Origin: Propionibacteriales bacterium
GTDB lineage: Bacteria > Actinomycetota > Actinomycetes > Propionibacteriales > Propionibacteriaceae
Direction: 5' to 3'
Length of the DNA stretch: 5,093 nucleotides
Assembly (NCBI GenBank): GCA_030453285.1
Contig: JAKDKP010000232.1
Span: forward strand, 1-5,093
Shown: positions 1 to 4,309 of the stretch, piece after piece
Position numbering within the stretch: position 1 is the stretch's first letter
Layout of the letters: the number at the start of each line of letters is the position of its first letter
The notes under the pieces: model-generated
Told to the model about the DNA's origin: nothing
Seen by the model: only the letters and a program-made list of their open reading frames with translations
Database searches by the model: none
Made by a program: the position numbers and the translations under genes

Positions 1-2
1 CC

Positions 3-356
3 CTGCTCCTCAGCCCCGAGCCCGAGCCCGCGGTCGGTGGAACTGGCTATGTCGCCCCCTCCACCAACCACACACCGACGTCAGCGGCCAGGACGGAGCG
101 ATCCCCGAACAGGGATGACTCCAAGGCCGACAAGCGCGACGATGCCAACCCCGACGACACCGACGACGCGGACAAGAAGCAGCGCGCCGACAAGGATCAG
201 TCGGCTCCGGCCGACAAGACGCCACGGAAGGCCAAGCCGGTCTCTCCTCCCAAGCCGGTGAATCCGGACGGTGGCGACGACGATGACGACGACGACGGTC
301 CAGACGACGATGGCGATGACTCCGACGACGCCGGAGATGACGGTGACGACGACTGA
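3..356 (+). CDS. 3' end of an unidentified gene; protein with a Lys/Pro-rich linker and a hyper-acidic Asp-rich C-terminal tail (5' partial)
   Basis: This frame is open from the left edge to a TGA at 354-356 (117 visible codons), with no ATG in frame, so the start lies outside the window. The visible part is low complexity. It begins LLLSPEPEPAVGGTGYVAPS, passes through a charged, Lys/Asp/Pro-rich stretch (ADKRDDANPDDTDDADKK, then KAKPVSPPKPVNP), and ends in 29 residues of which 20 are Asp. No folded domain, catalytic motif, LPXTG signal or membrane segment is visible, so the function is unknown. Third-position G/C and sustained composition support real coding on this strand; the minus-strand reading through the same bases gives an Arg/His/Trp-rich shadow. 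Acidic tails of this kind can bind divalent cations or interact with basic partners, but that is inference. It converges on the response regulator gene with only 5 bp between the stop codons. Confidence 0.6.
   Translation: MLLSPEPEPAVGGTGYVAPSTNHTPTSAARTERSPNRDDSKADKRDDANPDDTDDADKKQRADKDQSAPADKTPRKAKPVSPPKPVNPDGGDDDDDDDGPDDDGDDSDDAGDDGDDD
267..353 (+). repeat. GAC/GAT-rich low-complexity tract encoding the Asp-rich tail
   Basis: In the frame of the left-edge gene these 29 codons are mostly GAC with some GAT, broken by Gly, Ser, Ala and Pro codons, and include one run of seven Asp. The mixture of GAC and GAT argues that protein-level selection keeps the tract, rather than it being a recent pure triplet expansion. 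Such tracts are prone to length variation between strains. Confidence 0.7.
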
Positions 357-361
357 TCGCG

Positions 362-1024
362 TCAGTCACGGACCAGTCGATAGCCGGCACCTCGTACGGT
401 GAGGATGCGATCGGCCCCCACCTTGTTGCGCAGATAGCGCACGTACACGTCCACCACGTTGGACCCGGGATCGAAGTCGTACCCCCACACCCGTGACAGC
501 AGTTGCGCACGGCTCAGCACCTGTCCGGGGTGGCGGAGGAAGGTCTCCAGCAGGGCGAATTCCCTCGCCGACAGCTCGGTGCGGCGATCGCCGACGGCGA
601 CCACGCGGGTACGCAGGTCCAGCGACAGATCCCCCTGGGTCAGCACGACACTTTGCGCGCCACCTTGATCCTTGAGCCGGATCCGGATCCGGGCCAGCAG
701 TTCTTCGAACCGGAACGGTTTGGCCATGTAGTCATCGGCGCCTCCCTCCAGCCCGGCCACGGTGTCGGCCACCGAGTCGCGTGCGGTGAGGATGATGACT
801 GGCAGCCCAGATCCCTGTCCACGCAGGGATTCGAGCACCTCGTACCCATCCATGTCCGGCAACCCGATGTCGAGAATCATCAGGTCGAACTCACCACTCA
901 GCGCGTACGACAAGGCGTCGGGACCGGTGCTGGCCACCGTGGGCGCGTGGCTGGCCGCACGGAGGCCCTTCTCGATGAAGGCGGCGATCCGCGCTTCGTC
1001 CTCGGCAATCAGAATGGCAGCCAT
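362..1024 (-). CDS. OmpR/PhoB-family two-component response regulator (DNA-binding)
   Basis: A 220-residue protein with the standard two-domain plan. The receiver domain (about 4-115) has the acidic pair E8/D9, the phospho-acceptor D52 in DLMILDIGLPDMDG, T80 in VIILTARDS, Y99 and K102 in the MAKPF motif. The C-terminal winged helix (about 125-219) has the family signatures LSAREFALLETFLRHPGQ, the recognition-helix region SNVVDVYVRYLRNKV and the terminal hairpin TVRGAGYRLV. All phosphotransfer residues are present, so it should be activated by the adjacent kinase and bind direct-repeat DNA as a transcription factor. Three tandem start codons exist: GTG 1030, ATG 1027 and ATG 1024. AGGAG at 1034-1030 lies 5 nt from ATG 1024 but only 2 nt from ATG 1027 and touches the GTG, so 1024 is chosen. 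The kinase stop TGA (1029-1027) overlaps ATG 1027, implying translational coupling. The target genes cannot be read from the sequence; relation to MprA or TcrA-type regulators is possible but not shown. Confidence 0.95.
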   Translation of the reverse strand: MAAILIAEDEARIAAFIEKGLRAASHAPTVASTGPDALSYALSGEFDLMILDIGLPDMDGYEVLESLRGQGSGLPVIILTARDSVADTVAGLEGGADDYMAKPFRFEELLARIRIRLKDQGGAQSVVLTQGDLSLDLRTRVVAVGDRRTELSAREFALLETFLRHPGQVLSRAQLLSRVWGYDFDPGSNVVDVYVRYLRNKVGADRILTVRGAGYRLVRD

Positions 1025-1026
1025 CA

Positions 1027-2460
1027 TCACTCCTGGGGGTTGTCGTACGGCAGGTGCAGGGAAAAGATGGAGCCCTCACCGGGGACCGATTCGAGTTCGA
1101 CATGTCCGTGGTGGGCTTCGGCAATGGCGGTCACGATGCTCAGCCCGAGTCCGGCTCCGTCCTGATCAAGATCACCCTGCTCGAGGGTGGCACCACGATG
1201 GAAGCGGGTGAAGATGCGTTCCTGCTCGGCCGCCGAGATGCCGACCCCCTCGTCCCGCACCCAGACCCGGATGGTCTGCCCTTCGACCTCGGCCCCGAGC
1301 GCGATCACGTCACCCTCGGTGGTGAATCGTACGGCGTTGGCGACCAGTTGGATCATCGCCTGACTGATCCGTTGTTGATCAAGGAAGACGATCTCGTCGG
1401 CTTCCGACTCGATCGTCCAGGCCCGCCGCCCCAAGGTGGTGACCTTGTCCAGGACGGTGGACATCAGCTCATCAAGGGCCACCGACGCGGGCGAGACGAA
1501 GTCGGGTCGGCGCGATTTCGCCAGGGTGAGCAGGTCATCGACCAGGCGTTGCATCCGATCCAGTTCGTCCAGTACGAGTTCCCTGGTTTCGATCACGTCG
1601 TCGGGACGGTCCGGATCGACGAGCTCGAGATGCCCTCGGACGATCGTGATCGGTGTCCGCAGCTCGTGCCCGGCGTCGTCGAGCAGGCGTCGTTGGGCGT
1701 CGAACGAGGCCGACAACCGGTCCAGCATCTGATTCATCACCCGGCCCAGATCGGCCACCTCGTCCCGGCTCTCCACCTGGTCGGCCGGAATCCGGTCACT
1801 GAGGTCGGTGTCGGTGATGCGTTGGGCGGTAGCCCGCAGCGAGCGCAACGGTGCCAGCAGTCGACCGGCCACCTGGTGACCGACGGCGCCGACGATCGCG
1901 AGCACGACCAGCCCGGCACCGGCGTAAACGAGATGGTTGCGGTCCACCTCACCATGCGGCACGGTCCGGTCGATGCCGACCACGTAGTGCCCCAGGTCCG
2001 GGTTGCCGGCGACCTGCGTCGGGATGGAGATGAAGGCAATGTCACGATGGGCCGCGGTGGAGGCGTAGCGTACGCGCACCTGCTCGTCGGGCCGGACCGC
2101 CGCAGCCAGGGCGATGAACTCCGCGTCGGCCTGCAGGGACCGTTGGAGGGTGGTGCCCGAGTTGGGAACCAGCTCGACAGTCCCGTTCACCAGGGCCAGC
2201 ACACCCTCGTTGTCGTCGGGATAGGTGGCTCCGACCGCGTAGCGCAGGATGTCCTCGGGATCGGTGACTGGCAGCTCGTTGGCCGGGTCGGTGGACAGCC
2301 GGGCATTGGCCCGGAACTCCTCCACCTCCTGCGCCAACGCCGACGCGATCTGACGGTCCGAGTCGTAGCGGGCGAGCGCGTACGACACCGTCCCGGCAAA
2401 CAACATCGCCAATGCCGTGGTCAACAGCACCGCGGTCAGGATGCGGCCACGGACGGTCAT
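1027..2460 (-). CDS. Membrane sensor histidine kinase (HAMP-HisKA-HATPase)
   Basis: A 477-residue sensor kinase, partner of the downstream regulator. Order of parts: short cytoplasmic N-terminus; TM1 about 8-30; an extracytoplasmic sensor region of about 145 residues (31-175) with no recognisable named fold; TM2 about 177-197; HAMP linker about 198-253 (LLAPLRSLRATAQRITDTDL); HisKA dimerisation domain with the phospho-accepting H265 in DDAGHELRTPI; and a HATPase domain. The latter has the N box around N375 (QLVANAVRFT), G1 DEGVGI (D403), F box RIFTRFHRG, G2 GAGLGLSI (about 435-442) and a final GEGSIFSLHLP. It should autophosphorylate and pass the phosphate to D52 of the regulator. A longer frame reaches ATG 2496, but ATG 2460 has AGGAG 8 nt upstream (about 2469-2473) and begins just before TM1, while 2496 has no good ribosome binding site. 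The ligand is unknown; the large periplasmic-type loop suggests an envelope or external signal (inference). Confidence 0.95.
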   Translation of the reverse strand: MTVRGRILTAVLLTTALAMLFAGTVSYALARYDSDRQIASALAQEVEEFRANARLSTDPANELPVTDPEDILRYAVGATYPDDNEGVLALVNGTVELVPNSGTTLQRSLQADAEFIALAAAVRPDEQVRVRYASTAAHRDIAFISIPTQVAGNPDLGHYVVGIDRTVPHGEVDRNHLVYAGAGLVVLAIVGAVGHQVAGRLLAPLRSLRATAQRITDTDLSDRIPADQVESRDEVADLGRVMNQMLDRLSASFDAQRRLLDDAGHELRTPITIVRGHLELVDPDRPDDVIETRELVLDELDRMQRLVDDLLTLAKSRRPDFVSPASVALDELMSTVLDKVTTLGRRAWTIESEADEIVFLDQQRISQAMIQLVANAVRFTTEGDVIALGAEVEGQTIRVWVRDEGVGISAAEQERIFTRFHRGATLEQGDLDQDGAGLGLSIVTAIAEAHHGHVELESVPGEGSIFSLHLPYDNPQE

Positions 2461-2541
2461 CCGGGTCACTCCTGAGGTGTTGCGGGGGCTCGGCATCGAT
2501 CCAGCATGCCCGACGTACGACGGTCCTCGGCCCAGTGACCA

Positions 2542-2557
2542 ATGAGAGTTCCCTCAT
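2542..2557. promoter_or_regulatory. Imperfect palindrome in the divergent region, candidate operator for the kinase-regulator operon
   Basis: ATGAGAGTTCCCTCAT has 5-bp perfect outer arms (ATGAG/CTCAT) plus a matched inner position. It lies about 80 bp upstream of the chosen kinase start and on the far side of a possible weak promoter read on the minus strand (TTGGTC at about 2539-2544, TACGTC near 2514-2519, with a long 19-nt gap). Many OmpR-family regulators bind near their own promoter, so an autoregulatory site is a fair guess, but the sequence does not prove it. Confidence 0.3.
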
Positions 2558-2559
2558 CC

Positions 2560-2618
2560 TTGTCCGGGACGTCCTTGTCCGGGACATCCTGTCGGGGACC
2601 TCGTTGTCCGGGTCTTCC
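2560..2618. repeat. About four tandem copies of a 15-bp repeat (consensus TTGTCCGGGACNTCC)
   Basis: Copy 1 at 2560-2574 is TTGTCCGGGACGTCC; copy 2 at 2575-2589 is TTGTCCGGGACATCC (one change). Copy 3 at 2590-2603 is a diverged 14-bp TGTCGGGGACCTCG; copy 4 at 2604-2618 is TTGTCCGGGTCTTCC. The copies are head-to-tail with no spacer. They sit in the non-coding gap between the kinase operon and the OmdA-like gene, 62-120 bp upstream of the latter's ATG. The period of 15 bp is not the roughly 11-bp spacing typical of OmpR-family half-sites. Tandem regulator-binding sites or simple slippage repeats are both possible. Confidence 0.75.
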
Positions 2619-2625
2619 CGACAGG
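2588..2625. promoter_or_regulatory. Inverted repeat, 9-bp perfect arms, possible leader hairpin or operator
   Basis: CCTGTCGGG (2588-2596) is the exact reverse complement of CCCGACAGG (2617-2625). A G-T wobble and an A-T pair extend the stem inward, leaving a 16-nt loop. It overlaps repeat copies 3 and 4. No run of T follows, so it is not a standard intrinsic terminator. It would lie in the 5' leader of the OmdA-like gene if transcription starts upstream of 2588. Confidence 0.4.
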
Positions 2626-2656
2626 GTGATGCCGTGGCATCGTTGCCGACATCACC
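2625..2656. promoter_or_regulatory. Nested, mutually exclusive inverted repeats just upstream of the OmdA-like gene
   Basis: GATGCC-GT-GGCATC at 2628-2641 is a perfect 14-bp palindrome except for its 2-nt centre. Overlapping it, GGTGATG (2625-2631) is the exact reverse complement of CATCACC (2650-2656). The two pairings share 2628-2631 and cannot form together. The second ends 10 nt before the ribosome binding site at 2667. As DNA the short palindrome could be a dimeric repressor site; as RNA the alternatives could switch. Neither is shown. Confidence 0.3.
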
Positions 2657-2679
2657 AGCCCTGACCAAGGGAGTACGCC

Positions 2680-3138
2680 ATGGCGGCGACAACGGCAGAG
2701 TTCACGACCGAGTTGTGGGGTTCCGGCGGCAACAATGTCGGCATCGTCGTACCACCGGAGGTGGTGGACAGCTTCGACCGCGGCAAACGTGTGCCGGTCG
2801 TGGTCACCATCGACGGCGGCTACTCGTACCGCACCACCACCGCCTTCATGGGCGGGCAACACCTGATCTCGTTCAACGCCGAGACCCGCGCCGCCACCGG
2901 TCGTGGGGCCGGCGACACCGTGGCCGTACGACTTGACCTCGATGACGCACCCCGTACGGTCGACCCACCCGAGTCGTTGGCCGCCGAGCTGACCCCCGAG
3001 CTCGCCGACGCCTGGGCCAAGCTCTCCCCCAGCAACCAGAAACGGCTGGCCCTCTCCATCGACTCCGCCAAGGCCGAGGACACCCGTACGCGCCGGGTCA
3101 CCAAGGCGATCGAGGAACTCCGCACCAAGATCACCTGA
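2680..3138 (+). CDS. DUF1905 / OmdA (YdeI-like, 'bacteriocin-protection') family protein
   Basis: A 152-residue cytoplasmic protein, near the usual length of the family. Residues about 7-88 form a DUF1905-type beta-barrel: FTTELWGSGGNN, then VVPPEVVDSF, VVVTIDGGYSYRTT, the conserved MGGQHLISFNAETR and GAGDTVAVRLDLD. Residues about 98-152 are the helical OmdA region: AWAKLSPSNQKRLALSIDSA, then KAEDTRTRRVTKAIEEL. No signal peptide or membrane segment is seen. The family is named from YdeI/OmpD-associated proteins linked to resistance to cationic peptides in enterobacteria; the biochemical activity is not established, so a protective role here is inference. ATG 2680 is supported by AAGGGAG at 2667-2673 with a 6-nt gap. 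It is divergent from the kinase-regulator operon, and its upstream region carries tandem and inverted repeats that may regulate it. Only 31 bp separate its stop from the end of the regulator remnant on the other strand. Confidence 0.85.
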   Translation: MAATTAEFTTELWGSGGNNVGIVVPPEVVDSFDRGKRVPVVVTIDGGYSYRTTTAFMGGQHLISFNAETRAATGRGAGDTVAVRLDLDDAPRTVDPPESLAAELTPELADAWAKLSPSNQKRLALSIDSAKAEDTRTRRVTKAIEELRTKIT

Positions 3139-3169
3139 CTCCCTGAGCCCACCGTGAGCGAGTCCGCAT

Positions 3170-3402
3170 TCAATCGGGGGGAACGGCCCCGCTGCGCAGC
3201 GCGTACAGGACGAGTTGGACCCGGTCACGGGAGTGGGTCTTGGCCAGCAGATGGCCGATGTGGGTCTTGACCGTCGGCATGGACAACCAGAGGCGATCGC
3301 AGATCTCGGGGTTGGACAGCCCATCGGAGATCAGGGTCAGGATCTCGGTCTCGCGGGGAGTGAGATCAACTGCCTCCTGCAGGGGGGCGGCGGCTGGACG
3401 GC
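3170..3402 (-). pseudogene. Remnant of a NarL/FixJ-type response regulator: LuxR HTH domain only, receiver missing
   Basis: The minus-strand frame ending at 3170 encodes a textbook LuxR-type HTH: VDLTPRETEILTLISDGLSN, PEICDRLWLSMPTVKTHIGH, then LLAKTHSRDRVQLVLYALRSG. A plausible interdomain linker (RRPAAAPLQEA) precedes it. NarL/FixJ regulators normally have about 120 further residues of receiver domain; here there is none. Upstream, the open frame continues to about 3511 only as Arg/Pro-rich antisense of the permease remnant, with a GTG as its first start and no sensible ribosome binding site. The fragment probably has no functional start. A stand-alone LuxR-domain protein is the alternative, but the abrupt join to a second truncated gene favours decay. 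The right boundary is approximate (3378-3420). Kinase partner and targets are not in the window. Confidence 0.7.
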
Positions 3403-3762
3403 GCTGTTCCGTGGGGTTTCGCCGTCGCCGGGGCTCTCGCGGTGATCGCTGCTCTGCCACTGATCGCGGTGCAGTCCTTGCTGTCGATGGTGCTGAAGTC
3501 GTTCGGGGCACCCATCGCGATCTGCTTGGCCGGGTGCGTCGCCGCGATACCGGCGATCACTTCGCAGGCCTTTCGTCCCCGGGGCTACGTGATTCCCCAG
3601 GCGCTGAACACCCAGACCCTCAACCTCGGGTCGGTGGCGGTCACCAACTCCGGTGACCTGAGTCCGGCCGGAGTCGCGCCGATTCTCGCCTCGGCGCTCC
3701 TCCTGACCACGATGCTGGTGGCGGTATCGGTGCTGGCGATCCGGAAGATCAAGCTTCGCTAG
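3403..3762 (+). pseudogene. Remnant of an ABC-2 type transporter permease: C-terminal membrane segments only
   Basis: The plus-strand frame ending at TAG 3760-3762 reads WGFAVAGALAVIAALPLIAV and onward: a hydrophobic segment (about 3409-3480), a second (SFGAPIAICLAGCVAAIPAI, about 3499-3560), a polar loop (FRPRGYVIPQALNTQTLNLG), a third segment (GVAPILASALLLTTMLVAVS, about 3673-3740) and the basic end RKIKLR. This resembles the last 110-120 residues of permeases of about 250 residues found in bacteriocin/lantibiotic or multidrug ABC exporters (recognised by topology and style, not by a search). The upstream half and the ATPase gene are absent; the frame meets TGA at 3361, inside the regulator remnant. 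GTG 3442 could start a 106-residue product, but it would cut into the first membrane segment and lacks a clear ribosome binding site. A functional small membrane protein is possible but less likely. Confidence 0.65.
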
Positions 3763-3821
3763 CTCTGGCGTCCAGGTGATCGGCTGCAGCTGGCCGGCCG
3801 GATCATGAGAGCATCGCCGCT

Positions 3822-4289
3822 ATGACCTACAAGATCGTGTTCGTCTGCTGGGGCAACATCTGCCGCTCACCGATGGCGGAGCGGATGGCCGAGCAGGCGT
3901 CAGCCGAGTCGGGGCTGACCGGCGTCGAGTTCACCAGTGCCGGCGTCAGTGACGAGGAACGCGGCAACCCGATCGACAGTCGTGCCCAGCAGGTGCTCTC
4001 AGCGCACGGTTGCCGCACCGGTGATCATGCCGCCCACAAGATCACTGCGGCCGAGGCAGAGGGGGCCGACCTGATCGTCTGCGCCGACGAACTCCATGCC
4101 GATCGGGTGCGTTCCTTGATCAACAACTCTGATCATGTCCGGTTGCTCACCGACTTCGATCCCGATGCCGAGCCGGGCTCAGGTGTCCCCGATCCTTGGT
4201 ACGGCGAGGATTCCGGTTTCGATGCCACCTGGGATGCCATCGCCGCAGCCATGCCCGGCATCATCGACAGGGCTCGCTCGGCTCACTGA
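3822..4289 (+). CDS. Low-molecular-weight protein tyrosine phosphatase
   Basis: A 155-residue cytoplasmic enzyme of the usual family length that hydrolyses phosphotyrosine in proteins. The N-terminal P-loop VCWGNICRSPMAE supplies the nucleophile C9 and the phosphate-binding R15 (CX5R), with S16 following. The general acid is D124 in the DPWYG loop near the C-terminus, the conserved partner motif of the family. The middle holds TSAGVSDEERGNPID and the helix-strand pattern GADLIVCADELHADRV. All catalytic residues are intact. Position 10 is Trp, where many relatives, such as mycobacterial PtpA, have Thr or Leu. ATG 3822 is chosen because the P-loop follows at the expected distance; upstream there is only a weak GAGAG about 12 nt away. 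It stands alone behind the permease remnant and converges on the glycosylase gene. Substrate unknown; a role in tyrosine-phosphate signalling or export of polysaccharide is only a family-based possibility. Confidence 0.95.
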   Translation: MTYKIVFVCWGNICRSPMAERMAEQASAESGLTGVEFTSAGVSDEERGNPIDSRAQQVLSAHGCRTGDHAAHKITAAEAEGADLIVCADELHADRVRSLINNSDHVRLLTDFDPDAEPGSGVPDPWYGEDSGFDATWDAIAAAMPGIIDRARSAH

Positions 4290-4309
4290 GCGGCTCCGGC
4301 CCCACTGAA

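Noticed and set aside
10..510. A 166-codon minus-strand open frame at the left end
   Set aside because: The peptide is extremely Arg/His/Cys/Trp-rich, as expected from the complement of GAC-rich coding sequence, and it overlaps the end of the regulator gene in another frame.
503..1165. A 220-codon plus-strand open frame opposite the response regulator
   Set aside because: It is an antisense shadow of a gene with a complete receiver and winged helix; composition is not protein-like.
1054..2475. A 473-codon open frame on the plus strand opposite the histidine kinase
   Set aside because: It mirrors the kinase codons in a GC-rich genome. The peptide is Gly/Asp/His/Arg-rich with no recognisable domain, while the minus strand has all kinase motifs.
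2560..2618. CRISPR array
   Set aside because: The 15-bp units are directly adjacent with no unique spacers, and no cas genes are present.
2588..2625. Intrinsic transcription terminator
   Set aside because: The stem is good but no T-rich tract follows on either strand, and it lies upstream of a gene rather than after one.
2042..3324. Long minus-strand open frames crossing the divergent intergenic region (2042-2692 and 2554-3324)
   Set aside because: They span the repeats and lie antisense to or out of frame with the kinase and OmdA-like genes, with no domain signature; absence of stops is due to high GC.
3170..3762. Mobile element or integrase-mediated insertion as the cause of the truncations
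   Set aside because: No transposase, integrase, terminal inverted repeats or target-site duplication is visible around the join; simple deletion or an assembly join fits better.
3763..3821. Hairpin or terminator between the permease remnant and the phosphatase
   Set aside because: GC-rich short palindromes (CTGCAG, CAGCTG, GGCCGGCC) are present, but they make no consistent stem with a T tract.
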